This document shows positions 16,653-24,215 of a stretch of DNA of 64,000 nt, one piece after another. The DNA comes from Sinohyriopsis cumingii (taxonomy: Eukaryota > Mollusca > Bivalvia > Unionida > Unionidae). The stretch covers positions 21,734,590 through 21,798,589 of the forward strand of contig CM068842.1 of the NCBI GenBank assembly GCA_028554795.2. Direction: 5' to 3'. The notes under the pieces were generated by a model. That model was given only the letters and a program-made list of their open reading frames with translations. It searched no databases and was not told the DNA's origin. Both the position numbers and the translations under genes were made by a program. Position 1 is the first letter of the stretch; each line of letters begins with the position of its first letter.

Positions 16653-17587
16653 GTCACCAAAACCAATTTTACTTAACCTTACCCAGTGACAGTTCCATGG
16701 AGGTGTTTCCCAATAACACGTTGTGCTGTTACACGGCCAAATTACCTCAAGCCATCCCCTTAGATCACGAAGCCCATTGGGAAGTGGCTTTAGTAGAAAT
16801 GATTCACCCAACCCAAGTCCTCAATGTCCTTTCCAATCAAAATAAATTTGATGTGGAAGTTTATGACGAGCAAGTGCAACACTGGATGGATACCCATAGC
16901 AAATATGACAAGAAAACCCCTCCCACAAAAACTCAAAAGTGGACCACCTATCACTTGTTGATTCCCGCAGGTTATTATTTTAGTGGTCAACATTTGGTCA
17001 ACACCATAGCCACCAGGTTTAATGGTGTGTTTGGGGAAGCTTTAAAGAATGTCAAGAACAAAAGTGTCACCCTGGAATACCACAAAACAGCTCGTCGCTT
17101 CCTGATGAAATTTCCTGAGGGGGATAAAATCATGGGTTTCTATTTTTGTGATGAATTGTTTGACATGTTGGGCGGTGACATGAAGATGAGGAAGAGACTA
17201 GAACAAGAAAAAAAGGAATTATCAGTCATTTACAACAACGAGTCTTTTGGCCAGTATTTTCGTACCCCGGTAGAACTGAACCAAGGACTGAATTTGATGT
17301 TTGTGTATTCCGATGTGGTGGAATACAACGTGGTGGGACACACCTCCGTGCCGTTACTGCGTGTCATTCCTTTCAAAGTGGATTCTGCCGCAAACGCTGA
17401 CGAGGAAGGTGGAAACACTTACCACGTCCACCGCGAATTTGTCCATCCTCACTATTTGCCGGTCAGCAAGTCGTATTTGGACACGGTCAACATTACTATA
17501 AAAGGAGATTTGGGACAAAATATTCCATTCACCAAAGGAAAAGTCACGGTGAAACTCCATTTTCGAAAACGGTTCTCTCACGACTAG
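16649..17587 (+). CDS. Minor capsid protein (penton-like, single jelly roll)
   Basis: 312 residues. The N-terminus FYLTLPSDSSMEVFPNNT, followed by a WEVALVEMIHP strand, is the signature of Polinton minor capsid proteins, which form the pentameric vertices. Length fits the family and the frame is intact. It starts the block penton, pVI-like, major capsid, conserved unknown, protease. Inferred site of action is the icosahedral vertex. Confidence 0.85.
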   Translation: MSHQNQFYLTLPSDSSMEVFPNNTLCCYTAKLPQAIPLDHEAHWEVALVEMIHPTQVLNVLSNQNKFDVEVYDEQVQHWMDTHSKYDKKTPPTKTQKWTTYHLLIPAGYYFSGQHLVNTIATRFNGVFGEALKNVKNKSVTLEYHKTARRFLMKFPEGDKIMGFYFCDELFDMLGGDMKMRKRLEQEKKELSVIYNNESFGQYFRTPVELNQGLNLMFVYSDVVEYNVVGHTSVPLLRVIPFKVDSAANADEEGGNTYHVHREFVHPHYLPVSKSYLDTVNITIKGDLGQNIPFTKGKVTVKLHFRKRFSHD

Positions 17588-17603
17588 TAAGTAAGTAAGT
17601 AAG
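17588..17603 (+). repeat. Short (TAAG)n spacer between genes
   Basis: Four TAAG units fill the 18-nt gap between the penton-like and pVI-like genes. Confidence 0.8.
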
Positions 17604-17605
17604 TC

Positions 17606-18022
17606 ATGTATCCAGTGTACCGAGGGGTTGCACGACAGCGAGGACACGGTTTAGGAGACATGTTAAAATCGGCCTTTCGTTCGGTGGCTCCGGTGTTGAA
17701 ACCGATGGTGACACGCGGATTGCACGCCTTGAAAGATGCGGCACTGACACAAGGCAAAGAATTTCTCCAAAATGTCATCATCGACAAACAAAACCCTAAA
17801 GAAGCCTTCATGAGGGCAGGCAAAAATGTCTTGCTGCAAACGGGCAAAGACATTTTGGGCCGACGAGACACACCTATAAATGCCCTGCACGCTACCGAGT
17901 CAGGCATTCAGCAAGGACAAGGCAGAAAGAGACGACGCAGAAAACACCCTTTCACCAGACTTCAAGCGAGAAAGGCCAAGAAAAGAAGAACCGTTCGAGA
18001 CTTAGACTTTTTCGATTATTGA
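17606..18022 (+). CDS. pVI-like minor capsid protein
   Basis: 138 residues. An N-terminal RQRGHGLGDMLKSAFRSVAP segment forms an amphipathic helix after a Gly-rich turn, as in adenovirus pVI-like proteins. A second helical region follows, and the C-terminus is strongly basic (GRKRRRRKHPF and KKRRTVRDLDFFDY), suited to binding DNA or capsid. Adenovirus pVI cements hexons and lyses endosomes; equivalence here rests on position and layout. The TATA box at 17497-17504 is inside the penton-like gene. Confidence 0.65.
   Translation: MYPVYRGVARQRGHGLGDMLKSAFRSVAPVLKPMVTRGLHALKDAALTQGKEFLQNVIIDKQNPKEAFMRAGKNVLLQTGKDILGRRDTPINALHATESGIQQGQGRKRRRRKHPFTRLQARKAKKRRTVRDLDFFDY
17875..17881 (+). promoter_or_regulatory. 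TATA box for the major capsid gene
   Basis: TATAAAT inside the pVI-like gene, 168 nt before ATG 18043. The leader would be longer than for the other genes, so confidence is modest. Confidence 0.4.
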
Positions 18023-18042
18023 GACACAGCAACAAAAAAAAA

Positions 18043-19356
18043 ATGATGCACCGAGAGTCATGCGCCTGTTCCAAGACGGAACTGGATATGTTTGCCATGC
18101 CTCCCACCATGATGACGATGCAAGAATCCCAGTGGGTGGAATTTCACCCCGTCTCCTCATTGACAGCCTCAGCTCCCATCGAGTTTGAAATCAAAGGACA
18201 GCCCGAAGATTACATCGATCTGAATAGCAGTTACTTGTACTTGAAAGTCAAAGTAACCGAAGCGAACAACGATCCCATAGACAATAATGATGTAGTAGCT
18301 CCGGTCAACAATTTCATGCATTCCTTGTTTAGCGAAGTGGACTTGTACTTGAATAACAAACTAGTCAGCAGCAGCATGGATACTTACCCTTACCGAGCCT
18401 ACCTGGAGAATCTCTTGACGTATGGAATAAACGCAAAGGACACTCATCTGGATGCTTGCGTGGTATGGAAACCTGACCTAGCGAATAAGTTCAACACTAT
18501 TGTACTTGCTACGGATGCTTCACATTCAAAGGGATTTGTAGAACGACGAGCGAAAATTGCTGGAAGTCGTAGTTTAGAACTGATGGATCGTTTGCATTTG
18601 GACATGTGGTTGCAAGAAAAGTATTTGCTGAACGGGGTGGATGTCCGCCTGAGACTGAATCGCAGCAGTGCCGCTTTCCATTTGATGGCTGATGCTGATG
18701 CCACTTACAAAGCCATCATCCAAGAAGCCAGACTTTACGTGCGTCGTGTGGAAGTGTTGCCTAAAGTAGGTAACGACATCAGTCAGACGTTGAGCAGAAC
18801 GACCGCCAAGTATCCGATCCGACGCGTAGAAGTGAAAACCTTCACCATTCCTGCTGGACAGCGATCCATGATCGAAGATCATCTGTTCCAAGGACAGTTA
18901 CCCAAACGTTTGATTGTTGGTATCGTCAAGAATTCAGCTTTCAATGGAGTCTACAGCGAAAATCCTTTTGAGTTTAAGCATTACATTGTGTCCAAGATTG
19001 AAGTCAGTCGCGATGGCAAGACCTTGTGTACCCGACCTTTCGAGCCTAACTTTACCCAGAACAATTACTTGAGATCGTACTTTTCCCTGTACGAAGCTAC
19101 CGGACAGTTAGGAACCAACACCAGTCACGGTATTAAGTACGACGATTATACAGGAGGCTATGCTTTGTGGGCTTTCGATTTCACTCCAGACCAAGGCAGC
19201 GACGAGGGACATTTCCACCCTATAAAATCAGGCCAAATTCGTGTGGAACTTCAGTTTACTAATGCTCTACCAGACACGGTGAACGTCCTCCTGTATGCAG
19301 AATTCGATAATACGATAGAAATCAACAGTTTGAGAGAAGTCATTCTAGATTACTAG
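18043..19356 (+). CDS. Major capsid protein (double jelly roll)
   Basis: 437 residues. The frame opens 24 nt earlier without an ATG, so I choose ATG 18043, which follows a run of A. Family signatures are WVEFHPVSSLTASAPIEFEI, then EDYIDLNSSYLYLKVKV near the N-terminus and a C-terminal GQIRVELQFTNALPDTVNVL strand ending EIN. The fold builds hexon-like trimers of the icosahedral shell in Polintons and adenoviruses. Length fits and the frame is intact, so this copy could still specify capsid protein. Confidence 0.93.
   Translation: MMHRESCACSKTELDMFAMPPTMMTMQESQWVEFHPVSSLTASAPIEFEIKGQPEDYIDLNSSYLYLKVKVTEANNDPIDNNDVVAPVNNFMHSLFSEVDLYLNNKLVSSSMDTYPYRAYLENLLTYGINAKDTHLDACVVWKPDLANKFNTIVLATDASHSKGFVERRAKIAGSRSLELMDRLHLDMWLQEKYLLNGVDVRLRLNRSSAAFHLMADADATYKAIIQEARLYVRRVEVLPKVGNDISQTLSRTTAKYPIRRVEVKTFTIPAGQRSMIEDHLFQGQLPKRLIVGIVKNSAFNGVYSENPFEFKHYIVSKIEVSRDGKTLCTRPFEPNFTQNNYLRSYFSLYEATGQLGTNTSHGIKYDDYTGGYALWAFDFTPDQGSDEGHFHPIKSGQIRVELQFTNALPDTVNVLLYAEFDNTIEINSLREVILDY
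19221..19228 (+). promoter_or_regulatory. TATA box inside the major capsid 3' end
   Basis: TATAAAAT about 140 nt upstream of ATG 19362. Confidence 0.4.
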
Positions 19357-19361
19357 AAGCC

Positions 19362-19847
19362 ATGGAAGACTGTTATCCCTCTTTACCTAGTGGAGAAACT
19401 TTAGACATGGAATGTGAGGAGACCGTGGAAAAAGAAGAAGTGATCATGATGAAGTCGAGATGGCCAGAACAAGAAGCCCATTTAGTCTCCTGTTTTGCCA
19501 AACACTTGGTGGAAAAAATGACGGAATTGATCAAGAAAAATTGTTATGGATGTCAAAACGATCATCCCAGTCAAATTCAACACGATAAATGCCTGATGTT
19601 GAGTCAAGAAGAAAAATTGGACGAGTATCTGGACGAAGCTTGGAGTCTCATCTCGGACGAAGACGTGTTGCATCAGTGGTATAAAGACTTGCGTGAACAT
19701 TCTTGTCCACCATTAACCACTCAAGAGATCCATCGTATCGAAGCTCTCCTGAATCAAAGTGAGGAAACAGAACGAATAACCGTTTATTTGTCAGACATTT
19801 TCAAGCAAAAAGTCAGGATCGAATTGACGACTTATTATTACCTGTGA
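19362..19847 (+). CDS. Conserved unknown protein between capsid and protease genes
   Basis: 161 residues, acidic and helical. CYGCQNDHPSQIQHDKC (about 61-77) is a Cys/His cluster that could bind zinc. It starts 5 nt after the capsid stop and ends 24 nt before the protease start, so it belongs to the virion block. Function unknown. Confidence 0.7.
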   Translation: MEDCYPSLPSGETLDMECEETVEKEEVIMMKSRWPEQEAHLVSCFAKHLVEKMTELIKKNCYGCQNDHPSQIQHDKCLMLSQEEKLDEYLDEAWSLISDEDVLHQWYKDLREHSCPPLTTQEIHRIEALLNQSEETERITVYLSDIFKQKVRIELTTYYYL

Positions 19848-19871
19848 AGAAGAAGAAAAAAACACAAAACA

Positions 19872-20432
19872 ATGGATACCTGGGAACTTTATTACCTTTT
19901 GAACCACAGTTCGTATACGCCTTCTTGGAATCCTGTCGTCTGTGCTAAAGATGAACTCCCTCATCGCAAACCTAAAGACCATCAAGCTTACGTGATCAAC
20001 ACGGACGGCAGTCATCTCCCAGGAACCCACTGGGTAGCCGTCTACTTTCCTCAAGAAGGATGTGTGGAATATTTCGATTCGTACGGATTGCCCCCTTTGG
20101 AAGACGATATCATTGACTTTATGAGAAGAAATGCTCAAACCACCCGATTCAATAACGTGAAATTGCAAGGCACAGATTCCTTGGTGTGTGGACAGTACTG
20201 TGTGTATTTTCTGCATCATCGCAGCCTGGGCTATTCCTTAGAACATTTAGTGACTCATTTTGGTCCTCGTTCTTCTTCAAGAAATGATGCGAAAGTAGAT
20301 CAATGGTTTTGTGACCATTATGCTTATCTTTTGTCTCAAGCTAGGAAACGTAGTGTCCATCAATGGCCTAATGATTTCCAACAGTGGAAATCACAATTTC
20401 ATTCACAACGTTGTCAGCCCTGTTCAAAGTAG
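19872..20432 (+). CDS. Adenovirus-type maturation cysteine protease
   Basis: 186 residues; C5/ULP1-like fold. The catalytic set can be placed by adenain spacing: His53 in GTHWVAVYF, Asp69 in VEYFDSYG, Gln99 in LQGTDS and Cys106 in LVCGQYC. Gln to Cys spacing is 7, as in adenain. It would process capsid and core precursors during maturation. The frame is intact. An AATAAA signal lies 111 nt downstream. Confidence 0.93.
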   Translation: MDTWELYYLLNHSSYTPSWNPVVCAKDELPHRKPKDHQAYVINTDGSHLPGTHWVAVYFPQEGCVEYFDSYGLPPLEDDIIDFMRRNAQTTRFNNVKLQGTDSLVCGQYCVYFLHHRSLGYSLEHLVTHFGPRSSSRNDAKVDQWFCDHYAYLLSQARKRSVHQWPNDFQQWKSQFHSQRCQPCSK

Positions 20433-20675
20433 ATTGCCAAATGAGAAAAAATGTTTGTGATTACAAAAAAATTGTTTGATGTTATATTGTTGCATTATTG
20501 TTAAAAATGTTAGAGTTGTTGTTTAGTGTTAAGTGATTTTTGAATAAAAAATGTTGTGTTTTGAAAAAAATGCCTTTGTGGTTTGTTTAGCTATAAGAAT
20601 GTTGGATTGATGCTCTTTCATTTCTTACTATCCCTCTCATGACACTCACTGAACGTTGCGACTCGAAAACCGTGT
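20433..20675. other. 3' untranslated and intergenic region with poly(A) signal
   Basis: AT-rich. AATAAA (20543-20548) is followed by a GT-rich stretch, the usual layout of a cleavage/polyadenylation site, so the protease transcript is probably polyadenylated. No gene seen. Confidence 0.6.
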
Positions 20676-20714
20676 GGGGGATGTTTTCCTTCACGTCCGC
20701 GCTTTGACTTTAAG
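20676..20714 (+). promoter_or_regulatory. Shared promoter motif, copy 1
   Basis: GGGGGATGTTTTCCTTCACG, continuing TCCGCGCTTT (20676-20705), then a weak TATA-like TTTAAGA. The 30-bp block recurs upstream of the next two genes. Confidence 0.7.
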
Positions 20715-20768
20715 AACCGGGGTTGTTTCCAGTCTAACCATCCATTGTCGACTCATCCTCCTACGAAG

Positions 20769-21122
20769 ATGTGCTCCAAACTAGCTAAACTCAACGAAGC
20801 CTACGTGAATTTGCATAGGGTCAGACACAGTCTGATACCGAAGCCAGAAGAAATAGAAAATGTGAGAATGTTAAAAATCACTGAAGACCTGATAGAAGAA
20901 CTCTTCAGGGAAGAAATGAACAGGGAGAAAGAAGAATGGACAGAGAAGTATAGACTTCAGAGACAGCAACAGCAACAACAACAACAACAGCAGCAACCTG
21001 AAGCTGACAGAGGCTTTGTCGATTGTCGTATCGACACCAAAGAGTTCTTCTTCTCTTTCCGAAGAAGCAGACCTATCGCCAGAAAGTCTATCCTCAGAGG
21101 ACATCGCATTCTTAGAAACTAA
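20769..21122 (+). CDS. Poly-Gln coiled-coil protein, right-end gene 1
   Basis: 117 residues from ATG 20769. The N-terminal half is charged and helical (ITEDLIEELFREEMNREKEEW), followed by an 11-residue Gln run, then a short basic C-terminus. No family recognised. The frame ends 30 nt before a histone-type stem-loop. A second frame over the last 100 nt encodes a Ser/Glu-rich stretch (SLSEEADLSPESLSSEDI) that also looks protein-like but runs through the stem-loop, so a lost base here is possible. Its layout resembles the broken left-end gene at 3569. Confidence 0.6.
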   Translation: MCSKLAKLNEAYVNLHRVRHSLIPKPEEIENVRMLKITEDLIEELFREEMNREKEEWTEKYRLQRQQQQQQQQQQQPEADRGFVDCRIDTKEFFFSFRRSRPIARKSILRGHRILRN

Positions 21123-21152
21123 AAAAGAATGCCATAGCAAACAAAAAAAAAC

Positions 21153-21191
21153 AGCCCTTTTCAGGGCTACCCAATACTCTAGAAAAGAAAT
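21153..21191 (+). terminator. Histone-type mRNA 3' stem-loop and U7-like element
   Basis: Hairpin AGCCCTTTTCAGGGCT (21153-21168): six pairs, TTTC loop. ACCCA follows (21169-21173), then CTCTAGAAAAGAAATA (21177-21192). The closing G-C pair is A-T here. It is preceded by an A-rich leader. Confidence 0.85.
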
Positions 21192-21192
21192 A

Positions 21193-21518
21193 ACGATCGA
21201 TTTGCCAATGTGTGTAGGTAGAGTAGTGTGAATATAAACACTAACTCTTTTTTCATTGTGTGAGGGTATGTGTTTGTGTGTTTGTAAGTGCTCACGTACG
21301 TTGGTGTGGATAGTAGATTAAAATCATGTTTTTTGGTGTTAGAGGTGTATATTTGGAGTTAGATTTGATTGCTTTGCGTATGTAAATAGTCTATTGAAGT
21401 GATTTATAAAAAATTTTAAAATAGTGATGGGTAGCATAAAAAGTGAGTGTTTCTTTTAGGTCCGCGCGTTGTTGTTGTTTTTTGGTCATGATCTAGGTAA
21501 GAGGAATTTTATGTTTTT
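21193..21518. other. Intergenic region, part duplicated downstream
   Basis: The first ~70 nt after the stem-loop (GATCGATTTGCCAATGTG and onward) are repeated after the next stem-loop. The later part contains TCCGCGCGTTGTTG (about 21462) and CTAGGTAAGA (about 21493), which also recur at 22219 and 22241. No gene seen. Confidence 0.5.
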
Positions 21519-21557
21519 GGGGGATGTTTTCCTTCACGTCCGCGCTTTCAGTATAAA
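21519..21557 (+). promoter_or_regulatory. Shared promoter motif, copy 2, with TATA box
   Basis: The same GGGGATGTTTTCCTTCACGT block, then CCGCGCTTTCAG and TATAAA (21552-21557), 58 nt before ATG 21615. Confidence 0.75.
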
Positions 21558-21614
21558 TTGAAACTCGCTCGGCAGTCTAGCTACCCTTGTTGATTGATCA
21601 ACACCGCCAGAAGA

Positions 21615-21923
21615 ATGAACACCAGAATTGTGAAACTGTTAGAACTCCAGATGCACCTGGAATATGCCAGGCGCATAGTAAACGAACTATCAGCGGAGGC
21701 TATCGTAGAAGAAGCAAGAATAAAGAAGGAGGAGGAGGAGAGAAGAGAGAGGGAAGAAGAGGAAAAGAAAATAGGAGAGAGGATGTCATACAATATTCCC
21801 GAGACAGAGGATTGGGGTGCTGAAGCGAATCATCCCGCCTCTGCACTCTCAAGACAAAAAGTAAAAAGAGACTGGAATCAAAGATGCGTGTGTGGCGCCA
21901 GGCCAGGAAGGTGCAACCATTAG
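21615..21923 (+). CDS. Charged coiled-coil protein, right-end gene 2
   Basis: 102 residues from ATG 21615. A helical N-terminus (MNTRIVKLLELQMHLEYARR) leads into a long Glu/Arg/Lys coiled coil, then a Trp-containing segment and a C-terminal Cys pair (RCVCGARPGRC). It is not recognised. It sits in the same cassette as its neighbours, with shared promoter motif upstream and histone-type stem-loop 31 nt after the stop. Confidence 0.6.
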   Translation: MNTRIVKLLELQMHLEYARRIVNELSAEAIVEEARIKKEEEERREREEEEKKIGERMSYNIPETEDWGAEANHPASALSRQKVKRDWNQRCVCGARPGRCNH

Positions 21924-21953
21924 ATAGGTGCATCTGGAGTTCAAAAAACCAAC

Positions 21954-21992
21954 AGCCCTTTTCAGGGCTACCCAATACTCTAGAAAAGAAAT
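21954..21992 (+). terminator. Histone-type mRNA 3' stem-loop and U7-like element
   Basis: Hairpin AGCCCTTTTCAGGGCT (21954-21969), ACCCA (21970-21974), then CTCTAGAAAAGAAATA. Together with the following ~70 nt it is a near-identical duplicate of 21153-21260. Confidence 0.85.
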
Positions 21993-22198
21993 AACGATCA
22001 ATTTGCCAATGTGTAGGTAGAGTAGTGTGAATATAAACACTAACTCTTTATTGATAGTGAGAGTGTATGTGTTGGTGTGTTAGTGTTTATAAGAGCTCAG
22101 GTATGTTTGTGTGAATAGTAGATTATGGGTTTATTTATTGTTTCTTAGCGTATGTGAAGAGTATAGTTAGGGTTTTTATTATATGAAATGAGAAAGTA

Positions 22199-22306
22199 GG
22201 GGATGTTTTCCTTCACGTCCGCGCGTTGTTGGGTCATCATCTAGGTAAGATCAATTTTATGTTTTTGGGGGATGTTTTCCTTCACGTACGCGCTTTCAGT
22301 ATAAAA
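22199..22306 (+). promoter_or_regulatory. Shared promoter motif, copies 3 and 4, with TATA box
   Basis: Two copies of the GGGGATGTTTTCCTTCACGT block (starting about 22199 and 22268). The second leads into CGCGCTTTCAG and TATAAAA (22300-22306), 52 nt before ATG 22358. Between them is CTAGGTAAGA, a perfect splice-donor consensus that is also present before gene 2. Confidence 0.7.
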
Positions 22307-22357
22307 CTAACAGTGTTGGCCATTGGAACCCATTCTACGGAATAAGCAAACAAGAAG

Positions 22358-22804
22358 ATGCCAGCAGCTTCAGCTTTATACAACGATCTTATTGGAAGTT
22401 GGTATTGGATGGTGGATGGATTGAGTGTAGTAGAAAGGGTTGAACAGGAATGGAGGTATGCAGTGACAAAAGACTTCGTCTCAAGACAAGTAACCAGCCT
22501 CCACTTATCCGTAAATATTGTAAAAGAAATGATAGAGGATGAGGAGAAGAGAATCAGATGTTTAATTAACCCACCGTATGTCAAAGTGGGTAAGTTAAAA
22601 GAAGCGATAGATCATGTGACGAGTGCAAGGTGCTTTCTAGAAGACATTGTAAAATGGACAGATTGGTGTTTCGCGAAGTGGGGGTTAGAAAAACTTAAGA
22701 AAGCGGAAGAACTAATGAGGAATGTGCTGACCGAAGAGGTCAAGAAGATCAAAGAAAAGTGGTCAAAGGAAAGAAAAGAAGAAGAAAATAGAAAAAAAGG
22801 ATGA
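22358..22804 (+). CDS. Helical protein, right-end gene 3
   Basis: 148 residues, Trp-rich in the N-terminal half (DLIGSWYWMVDGL) with a highly charged helical C-terminus. Function unknown. The stop at 22802-22804 lies directly after an A7 run. Another frame continues from there with a plausible Trp/Lys-rich sequence (22830-23018), but that frame stops only beyond the stem-loop, which a cleaved histone-type mRNA would not contain. So either the 3' UTR is ~175 nt or a base has been gained at the A7 run. Confidence 0.6.
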   Translation: MPAASALYNDLIGSWYWMVDGLSVVERVEQEWRYAVTKDFVSRQVTSLHLSVNIVKEMIEDEEKRIRCLINPPYVKVGKLKEAIDHVTSARCFLEDIVKWTDWCFAKWGLEKLKKAEELMRNVLTEEVKKIKEKWSKERKEEENRKKG

Positions 22805-22970
22805 ATTCGAAAAACTGAACACAAACTGGATGAAAATCCAAGAGAAGTTCCGGGCCATGGGCCACCCGGACTGGCTGCCGGAAACAGAAAAGAAAAAGAA
22901 GAAAGAAATAATAGACAAAATAAGAGGATGGTGGAAAAAGTTAAGAGTTAAAAGAAGAAGAAGAAGAAAA

Positions 22971-23303
22971 AACCCAAAGGCCCTTTTCAGGGCCCCCATA
23001 TTTCTCGAAAAGAGATAGCCTTTCAATTGCCTACCCCTTTTTTTAAAACTTTTTTTTTTAAAAAAAAAAAAAAAAAATCCCATGTTCCATTCCCCTTGTC
23101 CCTAAACAAGCCCAAACTCTATTCCCCATGTTAAATTCCCCTTGTCGGTAAAGTGGCCCACGATTTATTCCCATGTTAATTCCCCTTGTACGTAGATTTG
23201 CCCACGATTTTTCTCCATGTTAAATTTCCATTGTACGTAGATTTGCCCAAGGGGGTCTGTAATGCTAATTCCCATTGTACGTAGGGTGCCCCCCTTCACT
23301 ACT
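22971..23303 (-). repeat. Right terminal inverted repeat (TIR)
   Basis: The reverse complement matches 2761-3094. It ends CACTACT at 23303, directly followed by CATACA of the microsatellite. Confidence 0.95.
22979..23015 (+). terminator. Histone-type mRNA 3' stem-loop in right TIR
   Basis: CCCAAA, then GGCCCTTTTCAGGGCC (22979-22994), then CCCAT and CTCGAAAAGAGATAG. The 5' flank CCAAAGG matches the histone consensus. It is a mirror copy of the left-TIR site and faces outward. Confidence 0.8.
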
Positions 23304-23427
23304 CATACATACATACATACACACACACACACATACATACATACATACATACATACACACACACACATACATGCATACATACATACATTCATACACACAC
23401 ACATACATACATACATACATTCATACA

Positions 23428-23461
<34 letters not shown>

Positions 23462-23554
23462 CATACATACATACACATACATACATACATACATATATAC
23501 ATACATACATACATACATACATACATACATACACACATGCATACATATATACAT

Positions 23555-23591
<37 letters not shown>

Positions 23592-23731
23592 TACATACAT
23601 ACATACATACATGCATGTATGCATGCATGCATACATACATACATACATACATACATACATACATACATACATACATACATACATACATACATACATACAT
23701 ACATACATACATACATACATACATACATACA
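23304..23731. repeat. (CATA)n microsatellite, right flank
   Basis: Long tetranucleotide array with scattered CACA, CATG and TATA variants. The open frames on both strands (Tyr-Ile-His-Thr, Met-Tyr-Val-Cys) are repeat artefacts. Confidence 0.95.
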
Positions 23732-24176
23732 CATATGAGAAACGTTGCACTGTATCTTATTCCGAACTGTTATTTACAGCAAAGTTTGCCACATACGACT
23801 TTGCATTTTATTTAAGTAACGAAATAATCTGATTACTATTCCAGAAATTTAAATGCGGTTCGCCACAAAGGAAATACATGACAAACGCAATCTATTAACG
23901 CACTGATTTTATCCGATATACATTTTACCTATTCAGCATCTTGTTGCTGCGGTTTAAATACTATTGATATAATTATTTCGTAATTTTACAATTGAACGTA
24001 TTTGTAGACTTGGTGAGCTGAGCTGAGTAGCTTACAAGGCACTGGATTCCTTACTAAACTGGACAGTAACCAATCATGACACCTGAAATAAATATAAAAA
24101 ATTAATATCGCCAAAATATCAAACACATTTAGATGAGCTGTGATTACTTTTCGTTTTTCGTTTTTCTTGCATCCTC

Positions 24177-24215
<39 letters not shown>

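Larger units (their letters stand above)
2761..23303. mobile_element. Maverick/Polinton (adintovirus-type) element, 20.5 kb
   Basis: The element is bounded by ~333-bp terminal inverted repeats that begin AGTAGTGAAG. It carries the hallmark set: protein-primed PolB, chromodomain integrase, A32-type ATPase, adenovirus-type protease, and major and minor capsid proteins. PolB plus integrase plus capsid genes is the combination used to define adintoviruses and virus-like Polintons. The TIRs differ by about one base outside a T/A tract, which points to recent insertion. Observed lesions are one in-frame stop in the integrase and single-base frame breaks in two small accessory genes, with a possible third, so this copy is close to but not fully intact. 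The element looks richer in GC than its host flanks. Confidence 0.95.

Noticed and set aside
22830..23018. Separate downstream gene at the right end
   Set aside because: Its stop lies beyond the stem-loop within the TIR, and its start continues a frame already open upstream; more likely a shifted continuation of, or UTR for, the gene at 22358.
23262..23832. Long Tyr-Ile-His-Thr and Met-Tyr-Val-Cys open frames
   Set aside because: Translations of the CATA microsatellite on each strand.
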